Assembly (NCBI GenBank): GCA_963969395.1
Contig: OZ017801.1
Span: forward strand, 4,838,501-4,902,500
Direction of reading: 5' to 3'
DNA from: Pseudoscleropodium purum
Taxonomy: Eukaryota; Streptophyta; Bryopsida; Hypnales; Brachytheciaceae
Length of the DNA stretch: 64,000 nucleotides
Position numbers and translations under genes: made by a program
Notes under the pieces: model-generated
Database searches by the model: none
Told to the model about the DNA's origin: nothing
Seen by the model: the letters and a program-made list of their open reading frames with translations, nothing else
Shown: positions 1 to 12,825 of the stretch, piece after piece
How the letters are laid out: every line of letters begins with the position of its first letter
Position numbering within the stretch: position 1 is the stretch's first letter

Positions 1-1184
1 CGTCACAAAAAGTCTTGCAGTCCTCACTGATTATCAATTGCTTTCGTGTTGTTTCGATTGATTCATGGGAATGACAGTATTTGCAGTATCAATCATACAT
101 CATTTAATTGAAGTAGCACTGAAATATTTGATAACCACTGGGGACAGATTTTGTGCCAATTGGAGGCTTCCAAAGACCAAAAAACGAGTAGGTGCCGTAG
201 TAAAGTGACGTATTCTATTGACAGTGAAGATCAATTGTTGATCAAAACAGACACCCATACATCATCTGAATGTGTACATGAGTGTCAATTTCAGTTCAAG
301 TTGAAACCTCGTGTACAGTTTTCAAATGGTTGATTATGAGATGATCTTGACAGCGTAGCTGAACAAGCATTGCAACTTCACTAAAACATAAAAGTATAGA
401 TCATATCTGAAAAAGAAGTTTTTCACATTAATTCAACGAGCAAACTTTAGATTCCGAAGATTGAAAAGGCTGTTCCTGCACACCCTGAGACCTATTCTAA
501 TGCCCGGCCTTTGAAGCTCTGCCCAACCTTGCACCAGGTTGTTCACGTCACAGAAATTTGAGCAGGCTCCTCAAAGGACCTCTAACCACCCATTAAAAAC
601 CGCTATGCTAAGTTGAGAGAAGGTCTTGAAAAAGCTGCAACCTAGTATAAATTCTGGAAGTCAATCTGGGTGCCGATTAGATTAATGAAGGTCCACAAGA
701 CTGACAAAACCAAACGAATACTTTTCAAAAACTAAAGCTCTACTCTCAAAATTGCTAGACCGCAGTTGATCTGCAGTCATTGTCCATGAAACAAGTTACC
801 AAACTGTACAAGTCTTCGCACCGATACCAATTGAAACCATCAATGTCAACAAAGAACACATAAAAGCACAAGATTTCGTACTCATGTACCTCAATCCGCA
901 GCGGTATAAAATTTCCCAAGCTCAACTCCAACTCGATTAATCAGCAGCTTTGAAATATATGTGACCCGCCTTGAAATGTAAGATTGCAACTCTGAAATCA
1001 AGGCTCGGATCACTAAATTCCTTACCTTGATAACCTCCGGAAAGTACAAACTTCAAACTAAAATTGCATAAAACCAAAGGTTTCCTAATACAGTAAGTTA
1101 TATGGATCCTGATAACGATGAATTGAAGGCTGAAACTAAGCGAGACCCTGCCGCTACAAACAATAACTGTCGAGGAATAAGTTA
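1..1184 (-). other. unassigned; possible 5' leader of a leftward gene
   Basis: No protein-coding gene is recognised here. On the minus strand, downstream of a TATA-like box at about 1190-1199, the sequence has a leader-like stretch ending in a splice-donor-like CAAG|GTAAGG near 1020-1030. This would fit a 5' untranslated exon of a gene whose coding part lies beyond the left edge. No open frame of convincing length follows within the window. The base composition is less AT-rich than the 5-15 kb gap, as near the real genes elsewhere in this window. The interpretation is inference. Confidence 0.2.
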
Positions 1185-1248
1185 GAGTCCTTAATATAGT
1201 GTCCCTCACGACAGACAGAGCCGCCCCAATGGGAGGTCCGCCACGTGG
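1185..1248 (-). promoter_or_regulatory. candidate leftward promoter (G-box, CCAAT, TATA)
   Basis: Read on the minus strand, a palindromic G-box CCACGTGG (1241-1248) is followed by an ATTGG/CCAAT element (about 1226-1231) and then by CTATATTAAG (1190-1199). This is a plausible plant core-promoter order and spacing. G-boxes bind bZIP and bHLH factors in plants. Because the G-box is symmetric it does not give the direction; the TATA-like box does. No coding exon is visible in the window to confirm it. Confidence 0.3.
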
Positions 1249-1563
1249 TAACTGCCTGCTTCCATGGGGAGTGCACTTCGGTTTGGGTACTTGCCACGTT
1301 GCACCAGAAAAATCTTTCTTTTTGTGTTCTTTTATGTTATAATCTGCTGATGTGATAAGTTTTCGCTCCTGCAAGCAGCTTCGCAGGCTGTAGGCAAATA
1401 GAAAAGGTTGCCATTTCGGAAGTTCCGGAGCTCTGTCCAGAAACTCTTTTGATGAGTCTTCTGGATTCCGGTAATTGAGGCCAAACTTGAGGTCTCTGCA
1501 TCGATTTCAGGAGCGTTGTTGTGGGGTATGATTGTGGAGGTTCTCACCAAGATACCAATTACA

Positions 1564-1816
1564 AAAAGGTGACGTACAAATTAAAGGGCAACTAGAGGTG
1601 TCATACAAATCATAGACGTAACAAGAGGTGACATACAAATCAGAGACGTAACAAGAGGTGGCATACAAATTAAAGACAGAACAAGACGTGACATTCAAAT
1701 TAGAAACATACAAATTAGAGGCATAACAAGAGGTGATATACAAATTAGCTCAGAGATACAAATTAGAGGTGTAACGAGAGGTGACACACAAATTAGAGAC
1801 AGAGTGAGAGGTGGTG
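1564..1816. repeat. 30-bp minisatellite with 15-bp half-units
   Basis: About seven tandem units follow the pattern AGAGGTGACATACAAATnAG plus AGACGTAACA. Clean 30-bp units start at 1594, 1624 and 1654. Two later units are stretched to 45 and 48 bp by an inserted half-unit of the CAAATTAGAG type. Because 30 is a multiple of three, the minus strand stays open across it (1507-1743) and reads as a 10-residue repeat of the type TSCYVSDLYV. There is no other sign that this is a gene. Confidence 0.85.
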
Positions 1817-4800
1817 GACATCAATTGGATATCTTAAATGCATCGTAGCTTGTGATTTTTCTACATTAATATTTTATATCCATACTAGATTTAATTGCAC
1901 CTACTATGAACACTTTTAGGACTACTAACTTAATTGTGACACATTTAAGATTCTTATTTATTTTTTATTCTAAAATTTTGGCACCATCATATTTTAGTGC
2001 TGACTATAATTTGATACTTTGTCATCATAATTACGTACTTTGTCCTAACATGTTGCATTGCTTCCTAGTCATTAGAGATATTCAATAAGTACTCAATGAG
2101 TGTCAATCATATGGAATTGGGAGGTACAAGATGATGAGATGATACAAGGTCTAAAAAGGTTGGCCCAAATATAGAGAATAAATCAAGTACAACAAGGGTT
2201 ATCACAATTAGTCTAGTTAATTGGGAGAACAAGCCATTGCACACAACCAATTCACTCCATCAGTTGCAAGTTCTATTGTGCACATATCCATTGTGGCTTC
2301 TCCCAATTGCATCTCCTATCTACATTCAACTAACATTTCAATACCTGCATCTTCTATGGGTGTAGAGAAGGGATATTATTGGGAGCCTGGATCCATAATG
2401 GGTATGCTTACCTCAAGACAGATTTACACTATGGTCCAAAGACCAAGAGTTCATGGATGGAGACTGAAAAACCCATTTCAGACTCAAAAGAAACTCCAAA
2501 TCGGATTCAAGTAGCTCATTAAAAAATTTAGCTGGGAATTGGACCTGGACCCAAGTGTAAGCAACTCGGTGAATAGCGGCCCCTCCTGATAATGTGTTTG
2601 CACTACTTAAATGAATACCTTGATTGTTTATTGCAATTGGAGAGACAATTGATCTTATCTCTGAATTAAAAATCTCTGAATTGCAACTGCCAAGTAGCGG
2701 AATGCAGTTCTCATAGTACAGCACCCAGTTTGGGCCACAAGGACGTGCGCTTTTTCGAAAAGTCTGTGCCGCCCTCCTAGAATCTTCTGATTCCCACCCA
2801 GATATTTTGGGAAAGAACAGGTGAACCCTTCCGCAATTCGAGAACTTGAATCCAAATATCCTGCAGTACCAAAGTAAAAGGAAATTGTGCGTGAACTTTG
2901 CAGCAAATCTATCATAGCTTGTGAAGCCAGCCATGATCTAAGTTATCATAGTCAAAGTCTTGCCTGATGATTGCAAACTGTGAGTTAGCGGACACAACTG
3001 CACGAACGTCAAATGTGTTGCCATTCTTGAGGTTCATGTCACTAAAGTTACAGGGCCGCCACTTCCGCACCACTGCTTTCTCAAAGGAAGAGCTTTCATT
3101 GGAGTGAATCAAGCCTCTGTTCCATGTGAACTTCACTTGGGCCTGTACATAAATTGCGTCCACATATCATTGATCCTACCAACTGTGTCTTGCACTCTCA
3201 ATTTTTCAGTCGTCGCTGAGCATGAGCACGGAAAGTTGTGGTCGAGTACGTCAAGAGGACAAGGTTCTAGGAATATGGAATCTTCTCTTTGTATTCAAAT
3301 ATTCTAGCAACGTGCTCGTGTTGCACTTGCTGCATTTCGCAAACGTGTGAACTCCCAAACAATTTTCCGTCTGAAAGCATCCTTTGATCGAGTTTTAGGA
3401 ATGTAAAATACAATCAGAATTGTTTTGGAGTTCTTTTCGATCATGAAAGATTTTGGAGCTGAAATAGGAAATACTTTTTTCATTCTTCTTAAATTTTGCC
3501 AGGGGCACTTACTGGGCATCACGCTCAATAAGTGAAAGAATCCAATTGATGCTTTCGGGAAAGAAAAAAAAAAGCCTCCTGATTTGCTCCTGCAAGGAGG
3601 GTCAATGACTTGCAAAAAACTTTTAGATCTTCCCAAGTCGATCACTCTGATGAGGATACAGAATTGGGTTTTACAGAATTGGGTTTACAGAATAGAGCTC
3701 CAACCTCAGATGAATTTGGCATAACTTTTTCGTAAGCTAATGAGGATCAATTCTAGTGACAAGACAAGGTAACTCCACAGGCTCGGTTAGTGATAGCGAA
3801 ATCCCATTCACTTGCATCAATGATTTTGGCCTACAGGTGACAAAAAGCAATTGCAAACAAGCCTTCAATTCGGTCATTTCCAGACTTTCAGAATTGCAAC
3901 TCAACCATATTAGGTCATTCACTAGAAATTCAATAAGCGCACACAGAGATATGAGTGAGTTTCTTCTCCCCATAGCAAGCATCCAGGGTGATAAAATTCT
4001 GATGATAAGCTCCAGCAGCACAAGACTAATTAGGGTTTAGGAAGGTGATGGAATTTTGAACTTTTTAAGACACCAACCACAAATTCTGTCACTTGCTAGG
4101 TCTAGTGCAAATCGTTTCCAGTTCTTCATGGCTCACATTAAGAGTCTGTTCTGTTGAATGTCCCACATCAAAGTCCACAAGGCAGAGAGAACTGCTACAA
4201 GTATACATCTACAAATGCCGGCTCATGAATACCTTCAAAAGACTCATGTTTGATCCTTAAACGCCTTGATCCTTTTTTAAAATTTGGAACATTTTTGCTG
4301 ATATCTTTGTACAGAAATATCAGTCACTGCAATTTCATGAAATTGGTCATTAAGAAAGGTTGTCTTTTCAACATTCAAGTATTACATTGGATGAATGAGA
4401 AGTTAGTTGGACCAAACAATGCCTGCAAGCCTTCTGTTCATCTTTCAAAACATGAACCTTGGAGCACTTAAGGATTAAGATAACCAACATAGACAAGTGC
4501 TCAACAATGCTTTAAGATTTGTCACTCTTTCCTATGAGAGTAATACAACCAATCAATTAGAGATTGACTAGATTTTAGAGAAGGGGTAGGATGGATGACT
4601 TGTCTTTGGCACCAAGCTTTCTTTAATTTGTCTCTAAGACCAACTATTTACTAGTGAGTTATTCTCAAAAAGAATTGAGGGAATGGGAGATCTAATAAGC
4701 TCAAGAAAAGCATGCTTTTTTGTATAGGTTGTCTTTAAAATATACATTTTTCACATTTGTAAATAGTCATGGGAATTGGCAAGTGTATATGCATTGCAAT

Positions 4801-5357
4801 ACAACTTCAATGCATGGGACATTATATACTATAGGCACGTGCAATTCGGCAACTCCTTTATCTACAATGTCATTTTCTTTAATGAGCTTGAGCATTGGCC
4901 ATTACAAAAAATTTCAACCCTCTAAAAGACTGCAAGTTTTGACCCCCTCCCAAGTGCAATTAGAGAGGAATTCAAACAGTTTTTAAATTTTTTAAATTTT
5001 TTTATGAAAACATCTTATGTGCCGCATCAACGCCACATCAGATTTTAATATTCATTTAATATTATTTATTTATTTTAAATTATTTATTTATTTTTCTATA
5101 CTTGCATTGTGGCATTGTCGTGTTGCAAATGCAGACATTATGTAAAATATGTATATTTTTATTATTTAAATAAATTTCAATATTATAATATAGTAAGATA
5201 AATGACATCATTTGAAGTGGCTTCATAGTGACGCCTTTTCTTTGCTCTTACAAGCAACTATAAAGAGAGGGATTTGTTTGATACCTTCATCATCTTGATG
5301 TTATTTTTTTTGTTTTTCATTTAGATTACTATGTCGAATTAGAAGGTTTTTTCTAAG
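1817..5357. other. intergenic, no assignable gene
   Basis: The part from about 2.2 to 4.2 kb is less AT-rich than the following 10 kb and has several modest open frames on both strands, but none matches a family I recognise. The most protein-like is the minus-strand frame 2912-3163, described separately. From about 4.9 kb the sequence becomes strongly AT-rich with long A/T runs. Around 5.0-5.1 kb there are short matches to the GCCACATCAG block of the CATTAGAGG element family, possibly a worn copy. Confidence 0.4.
2912..3163 (-). other. unrecognised open stretch, possible exon or gene relic
   Basis: This minus-strand frame is open for about 84 codons and has a balanced, protein-like composition, including W, D, N and R residues spread through it (for example RKWRPC near its middle and a DFDYDNLDHGW-type end). 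A stop lies two codons upstream of its first plausible start, and it ends in a normal stop. A second open frame (2413-2934) overlaps its end on the same strand, as would happen if a longer coding region had suffered a frameshift. I do not recognise the family and propose no function; chance openness is quite possible. Confidence 0.2.
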
Positions 5358-5640
5358 CCTCAAGATGACAAATTTCAACCAAAGCGGGAGTTTGAATTTT
5401 CCTTACCACAACTACCAAATTAACCTCAATAATCACTAGATCTTTCATTACAGCATAGCGATCACAAGACGAAGTTGGACCATCTTGACCATCGAAACAA
5501 CCTCACGTGGAAAAACGATGGTACGAGAATCTTCAACATGACACTCGAACATTGGTGATCTTATTGCAAGTTGAATGCGTTGAACTTGGTAGTCATGAAG
5601 TTACATTTGAAGGGGGTTTTGAAAGTTTAAATGACAATTA
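5358..5640 (+). pseudogene. possible decayed coding relic, perhaps retroelement gag-like
   Basis: Reading from CCT at 5358, a frame broken by three in-frame stops still gives protein-like text, with segments such as PQDDKFQPKREFEFSLPQ and LTWKNDGTRIFNM. The L-x-W-K pattern in the second segment recalls the start of copia-type gag domains, but the match is weak and short. There are no long terminal repeats, protease, integrase or reverse-transcriptase segments nearby. It may equally be a relic of an unrelated gene, or chance. Confidence 0.18.
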
Positions 5641-6785
5641 GTATTATTGCATGGTTAGGCCTATCGAGGAGAGTTGTAGTCATCAATGATGGTTAAAGGG
5701 GCTAATCAATTCTTTAACTAAAGCAAATTGTACCGATTATGTTGCTACTATTGTCAACTACATCCTCAAATTCTTGAAGATGGAGTGATATTTTAATTGA
5801 AACTCTAATTTTTTATCTCTATTAGGCATTTGTTTAGTATTAGTCTTCATATTTATACTTGAAATATTTTATTAAAATTATACAGTGTGATTATAGTTGA
5901 AAAAGAAAAACATGGAGTTAGTTTGTCTTCTAGATAAACTTTGAAGTAAATTTTCTTCAAAGATAAAGATAAAGAGACAATTGTAAGGTCAAATTGTTGA
6001 TCAATTATAGATGTTGTAGCTTTGTGAGCAAGTTAGAGATTGATGTTCAGTTATTCATAAGGTAGGAGTAAAAAAAGTTGAAGAAAAGGTAGATACTATT
6101 CATCTTCTCTCTTGTTGTGAATTTTAGAAAAAAACTTGTATGTTTGGAGGCTCATTGTGTATTGGTTATGGAGAATTTGGAAATGAAAATTTGAAAAATT
6201 GTATATCATGGTATTGTGATTCTATAAAGCTCTCATTTGCTTGATTTGAAATTAGTATCCAAAAGTTGTGCTAATTTGAGTGGAAGCAGGTTTGTTACTT
6301 CTTATGTAAAAGGGCAGAGACTTTGAACATCTATAGAAAACGGATAAATCTATTTTTTACTATAAAACTTTGAGGAAGTATAGAAGATGTTGTTAAATTT
6401 CTATAAAGGTATTATACGCTCTATTTGAAGTTTATATGAGTGATTGGTGAGCATTGAGGTGAAAGAGGGTCTATTGCCTTCAATTTTAGAGGCCAAAACT
6501 TCGAGTGGCCATAGATCTTGTACATAATTTTAGAATAATTTGAGATTTCAAGAGAGAGTGAGAATTTGTGTTAGCTTTTAAAAAAGTTATCACTCATTTT
6601 ATTTGAAATTATAGAGTAACGATAGCACTCATTTAAAGTTTAGCTTTGAAATTGAAGTTGCAGTTGAAATTGAAGTTGAAGACAAAGAAGACTTGTGTGT
6701 TGTATGTTATGAATTGTGACTTTGTAAATATTTGTTGTTGCAAGCAGTTTAGTTTACACCAAAGTTTAGCTTCATTTTGTGGCGT

Positions 6786-6869
6786 GGTGATGAAGTGGGA
6801 TTAATGAACCACATAGTCAAAACTTGCGGTGACGAAGTGGATTAATGGCCATTATAGTCGAAACTTACT
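6786..6869. repeat. two-copy 42-bp tandem duplication
   Basis: Two adjacent copies share GGTGAyGAAGTGG, ATTAATG and ATAGTCrAAACTT blocks. The first copy is 6786-6827 and the second 6828-6869. They differ at several positions, so the duplication is not recent. Confidence 0.7.
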
Positions 6870-9139
6870 TGTTTTCATAGTGAAGCTTGGTTTTTAAAGT
6901 TGGTCACAAAGAGTTTGAAGTTGAGGAGTCAATTTTCAAATAGTTAGCTCGTAGTTTGGCCATCTTGTTTTATCCATTCAAAATTGTCGGATCTTATTAC
7001 ACACCTTAATCATTATACCCATTTAAAGCCAACGAATACAGAATAGGTCAATGGATAGCAGTTCGACAACAATATAGAAGATTCGATGTTCAAAATCGAA
7101 GGTTTGACACAACTACAATTTTCAATTTTGAGCCATAATAATTTAGTGGGTGAATTTGTTGTGACGAGTTCACTCATATTCATCTTTTTTATTTCTTTGT
7201 TGATTGTTAGTAAAGTGAATCTGTGAATGACAAGTTCACTTGTTTTTATCATCTTATGACTTCCTTCATTCCCAAGTCATTTTTAGTTGCAACTAGAATC
7301 TCTATGATTTCTTGAAGCAAACACTCTCAACACAATAGCGTGTCGAAAAAACAAACCTTAACGATCCTTCTAGAGCTCACATTTTTCTTAACGACTAATT
7401 TGATAATTAATCCTTCAAAGACCATGGATTCATAATTTTAAGAAGATTTTTTTGATTGATCATACTTTGGAAAATTTAATAGAAAGAGGATGATTTTTTT
7501 TTATATAATTAGAATGAGTGAAGAACATAATATGTGTTGGTTTAAAGAAATAAATTTTTGAAACATATAATGATCTTTTATGAACCTTTCAAAATTCTTT
7601 AAAGAATATGAGACCAAATTATGGTTCTTTGGTCTTTAAAGGATTAAGTAGGATTTTTAATTCCTGATGAAAAAAATTGTAAATTGTAAAATGAAGATAG
7701 AGGTTAAGGGCCACTTCATACATAGGCCAAAGGACGAGAGTCTGTTGGCCTCCACGAATTAGATTTCAGAAAACCCCGACTTTGGCCTCTCGCCCCTTTA
7801 CACAAGGTGGCACAATTCAAAGTCCGTCGCCCTCTAAACTACCTATATGGTAACCCAAGTTCCTAGATGGTGATGGCCTTGTGATGGACTCTCAACCACA
7901 ATTTGAATCACCACTTTGTAGCGACCCAAACTCTAGTCGAGAGTCCGTAAAATTTTACCATTTATTGCCCATTCTTTGAACTCTTGCCCAAAGTTTGGCC
8001 ATGAACTCCCACAATCTCTCGACTTAGTCGGCCCATATGTGAGGCACCCCTAATATAATCATTAGGAACATGAATCCATCTCCTATATATACCAACCTCT
8101 GTTACTACCAACATCTCATCTTTTAATACACTTTTGAGGGTTTATTAGCAAATATTGTAAGTATAACTTGGCTAAATTAAAGATCTATGACTTAATGTTG
8201 TTTACTTTTGCTATACTAGTTATAACTTCCTACTTTTGAAATTGTACAAGGAATTTATATAGTAAGAAAAAATGGTCAAACACATTTGATACTTGTATCC
8301 AAAATAATATCTTGACAAGACTACATATTTCAATAATCACAATTTTTGTTATGTTAAAAAGCAAAAAAATCACACAAAAAACAAAAAATTACAAATCTTT
8401 AGTTACATCTCTCAAGCCATTAGAGTTAATTGTAGAGTGAGAGGAAATTGGGGTTTCTTCCCCTTTGAATAGCAAAAATAGAGAACCAAAAATCGAATTC
8501 CTTTTGGGTCTAAAATAGAACTTTTAAAAATTTTATCTTCAATTTTGCTTCTATTTAATGAAAACTCATAGGCATACAAACATGTGGAATTAGGGATTGT
8601 AACTCTCAAGACAAGAACCATGAGTTTAGAGCTTAACTCAAGATGAAGTCTATAGTAGACTTCAATGCATTTATTATTAAGAACCATAGTTAACTTAACT
8701 TGCAACTCTACAGCAAGTTGAGACCATTTCACAAATAACTCTATTGTATACACATTAAAGGCCTATTGTCATAGCACTAGCATTATAGATTGTAACCTAA
8801 CTCATTTTGCCAATTACAACTTCATATAGTGGCAAAACTTATTTCCATTGAGATAATATACCACCCTTCATTTCTTATAATTGGACTATGTTAATGTTGC
8901 CCATAGTTTATTTAAAATCATAGTGCAAAGTCCAAATTTTGAATCAAATATATTAGTTGGTTGTTGGATAATCCTACAAAGGTTGTAATCCATAATCCAT
9001 TGTAAAGTGAGCCCTTTGATTGAAGGGTGCTATTATGTAAGTCTAAAATCATAAGCTCATGAGCCTATAAGATTATAAATCTATATTATAGGGAAGTTTG
9101 TTGATATGTGAGCCTACCATTTTGAACCCATGAGCTGAG

Positions 9140-9300
9140 GAATCTAGGCATCTATGTTATATGTATCTATGATATAGACACTTTTTAGAGTTACTCTATA
9201 TTTATGTTATAGGTACCTATGTTATAAGTGTCTATACAATAGATACCTACGTCATGAGCACCTTCTATGGTTAATGTAAAATATATATGTTATAGGCATC
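9140..9300. repeat. degenerate short-period repeat around TATGTTATAGGTAT
   Basis: The words ATCTATGTTAT, TATGTTATAGGTACC, TATGTTATAAGTGTC and TATGTTATAGGCATC recur at irregular 20-50-bp spacing. This looks like an old, decayed minisatellite rather than coding sequence. Confidence 0.5.
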
Positions 9301-10199
9301 TTCAATGGTTGTAGAGTACCTACATACACTTAAGGCTCAAGGCTAGTAGACTTGCATTTTTAAACTCACATACTAGAATTATATATATATAAAATTCACT
9401 TTTTGAAATAAAAATGCCTCGAAATTGCTCAATGTTTATCCCTTATTGTTGTCTGCTCATACCCTAGCTAAGGTCATTGGCCCAAATTATAACATTTACA
9501 TTTGGAACAAAAAAAACATCACTTCTTCCAAGATATTGATTATACAAGATGTACCCAATCAAAACATGGAAATCTATGAAAGTGGCTATTAAGATTTTGG
9601 AACACCTATAGATAGATTCATAACTTATTCATATGAAGTACAAACAATCCATACTAAAGTAAATTGGAAATCTCTTTTTTTGCCAATAATATCTACTAAA
9701 AGTGATCTACATTTAGTAATAGTAACAATGCTCCATTGTAATAATTCTTGAGGAATACAGAGAGGTGTCCATTCCTCAACCCCTCAAGGCCCCAAGCCTT
9801 TTGGGATTAAAAAACATGGTAGCTTTTGAAGTGCTATAAATGTAAATGTGACTAAGTGATATAGATCTTAACCATACAATCATGTAGTACACATGTTGTA
9901 GATGGCATGGATCAAATTTGAAGTCATTTGACCGTATAGATTAAAAGATTATAATATTTTAGTGTTGAAAAAGAATGCTGAAATTTTCCTAAAAACACAT
10001 TTGGAGGTGAAATTTGAATTCTGAACCTTTTCAAATGAAAAAACTTTAAACTACAAAGTACTTGAAAATCAGCATACAAATACATTGGTGAAAAAACTAT
10101 CATTTGATTGACTCATTGTGTCTACAAAATGGCTTTGAAATGTCAAGAAAAGTTGCCAAGACTTACATCCAAGGCTAAACCTCTTTCTACTAAAATGCC

Positions 10200-10620
10200 T
10201 ATGAGTCATTCATTATTTCTTGAATTGATATGAAATTTTATTTACACAAACTAGACTAGTATGTGCAACTTTCCAAAAAAGAATTATTGAAAACGGACAT
10301 TGTATGAAGAAGAAATAGGACGCCAAAGTTCACTATAATGAAAAACTATTAGGGTTTTGAGCTTTGAATTGCTCCTAAACATTCAAAACAACCTAGATTG
10401 ATATGAAAATTTTACCACAAGAACTAGACTTCAAGGGGAATATAATCCAACAAATTTTATTTTAAAAAAACTTGTGTATAAAGGAGATTCAAGCCCCCAA
10501 ATTATACTTGTGAACTTTTGATTGGATTTCAAGAAACTAATTCATCTTGGATTGATCTGAAAATTTTACCACACAAACTAAAAAATCATTTTCAACTTCT
10601 CCAACAAGTTTTATTGGATT
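10200..10620. repeat. degenerate ~160-bp tandem repeat
   Basis: Three blocks share a core of the type TTGATATGAAAATTTTACC followed by ACAnAAACTAGA, near 10220, 10400 and 10550. Each is preceded by a variant of TGAATTG or ATTCATCTTGG. The spacing is 150-175 bp. The copies are strongly diverged. No function is apparent. Confidence 0.4.
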
Positions 10621-11040
10621 TTATCAATAGATGCAAAAGTTACATTACTTTGAATTGGACTCAAACTATGTGAGGCCGGTTTTGAGCCCCTTGGGCGTTG
10701 AGGGGTTAAGGGTTGGATTTTCAGATTTTTAGAGTTTGCAAGGTCAAGTTTTTTTCCTCTGTTCTGTCACATATCTCTATTTTCTCACAAGAATTTGATC
10801 TATTCCCGAGGCAGTGCAATTACAGAGGCTTGACTGCTTGAGTTCAGCCACCAACTCAACACGTACAACATCAAGTTTTTAATCAAATCCGATCAATAGG
10901 TGTTTGACACGGGGCACTTTTTCACTAGTGGAAAACAAATTATTATTAGTCCTCACTCCAAGGGCCTAAATATGTAAAAATCAGTTATTTTAAATCTCTG
11001 ACTACTGGCACCTCCCTGAATTTATGGAATGAAATTTTCT

Positions 11041-11300
11041 TAAAACTAAAGTTAGACTTCGGTCAACATGATCGCCGGCTTTTCGGCCTACGAGAAGCTC
11101 TATGTGATCGACACCTGGAATTTATTGATAACCACATTTCGAAGCAGATAGATTGCCACTTGGCAGCTTCGCGCTCACTGAACGGTGCATGCGACGAATG
11201 ATCACCGACGTGGATGAAATAAGTTAAGCAGGATGGATGTTAAAGTGGTCATGCGAAGTGGGCCCTGCAAGGGGGGTAAATGCACCCATGGTGAAAACAC
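11041..11300. other. GC-richer patch inside AT-rich gap
   Basis: A stretch of roughly 250 bp is clearly richer in G and C and in CpG than its flanks, with words such as GATCGCCGGC, TTCGGCCTACG and CACCGACGTGG. It contains a 27-codon open frame from the ATG at 11068 but no recognisable protein. It could be a gene relic, a small promoter or a non-coding RNA; the sequence does not decide. Confidence 0.25.
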
Positions 11301-12557
11301 TGGAATTTATTTATTTGTCACATATGATAAAACTTGGAAATTTTGAATTCATATTTGCAATTAGAGGCCCAAAATTCTAGGAACTACACCTAAAATCGCA
11401 TGAATAAGCTTCTTGGTATAATCAATATGTTTTAGAAATGAATTACAATTTTTGTACATTATTAAAGGACTATGAATCAAACTGCAAGAGGTTCCATAAT
11501 TTCAGTGCATTCACAATTGACAGCTTGTAAAGTTGCTTCCTCCACAACACTATTAATAGAATTGTATACTACTCAAGATCAACTTAATATTTGTTCTTAT
11601 CATGCGCACCATTTCGGAATCCTCCCTGCTTATTTTCTTTTCAAAAATAGGGTTTGATTTTAAGGAGTGGTACATTTTAGGTGAAAGTTCATTTGTACTT
11701 AGTTAGAAGAGATGAAGAACAAAGAAATAAAATGGCAGAAAATAGTGGGGTTTTTTTACAATTATTCAAATATAAAATTTGCTATGCATGACCCACTCCA
11801 TATGACCATTTAAACATCCTATATATGTTAAAGCCTTTGATTGTGGTCTATGAAACCTTGACCTTGACTTTTCCCACAAGAGTGACATTAGCTCTTAATG
11901 GATCATTTTTTGAGGTGAAAAATCTTAAATTGTTGTTTTTTCTCACAAGTGCTTGGTGTCTAAATAGGAACTATAATTTTGAGAATATACAATAATTTAT
12001 AGTAGCATGACTAACATCTTAAAAATCTACATTAATCAATGAGCGTTTAACTTCTCCCATTGAATTATCTAAAGAAAAAAAATACATGAGTTGGGGTCCT
12101 TTAACAAAATATGGCATTTAGAGTTGGATGGAGGGGAGATGAAAACCATGTTTGGGCCTTCAATTAAAGAGAAAAAAGAGGCATCAATTCCAACCATTAT
12201 GATAATGATTGGCACATATGAAGAGTTTGTTCATTTGAGGTCTCAGGGATGTCTCTATAGAGGCTAATTAAAAAGAACTAAATATATTATTTTTAGAGAC
12301 TTTAAGACTTCCAAGGATATTCTGTTTATAAAAGAAGGATTGTATTTTGAGCATTTTATGGATTTTTTGGGATCTCCAAAGACATGCTTGATACTCCTTA
12401 TTTAGAGTTCTAAAACCTTGTTTTCATCTCTTATTCAAAAATGAAGTTCTAGCTAACACCTCCAAATGGCATTGTAGAGTGAATCATAACTTGTATTAAA
12501 AACAATAATTCTTTATAGTGGTCCTCGTAAATGTTCAAAATAACTAAAGTAGTATCC

Positions 12558-12825
12558 CATTAGAGGATTTCTAAGGAGTTGGCAGGGCCATTTCAAGTTG
12601 GTGCATTCGAAACTTCCCCCCGCCAGTTCTAGGGAATGGCTATTTTCGGAAAAAAAAATTGAATCAAATTAAATCTTGAAATGAAGAAAAAAGTTGAAAA
12701 AATATTATTTTTTTCGGATGTAGAAATTATTGTGCCACATTAGCAAGCTGTTGTAGCCCTCTATAAGGCAATTCCCATAATTTGGGAACTCATAGTCCTC
12801 CCGAGGGTGGAAAACTCCTCTAATG
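12558..12825. mobile_element. MITE-like element, CATTAGAGG family, copy 1
   Basis: The element starts CATTAGAGGATTT and ends in the near-complement AAAACTCCTCTAATG. Inside are an A-rich tract, a GCCACATTAG-type block and a CTCCCGAGGG block, which recur in the copies at 40519, 50156 and 61663. At 268 bp with no open frame it fits a non-autonomous DNA element. I could not define a convincing target-site duplication. Confidence 0.7.

Larger units (their letters stand above)
5641..12557. other. AT-rich intergenic DNA
   Basis: No gene is supported. Open frames are short, AT-driven and without recognisable domains. The gap holds a two-copy tandem duplication (6786-6869), a worn short-period repeat (about 9140-9300), a roughly 160-bp degenerate repeat (about 10200-10620) and a GC-richer patch (11041-11300), listed separately. 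The rest shows homopolymer A/T runs and no terminal repeats that I could pair. Confidence 0.5.
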
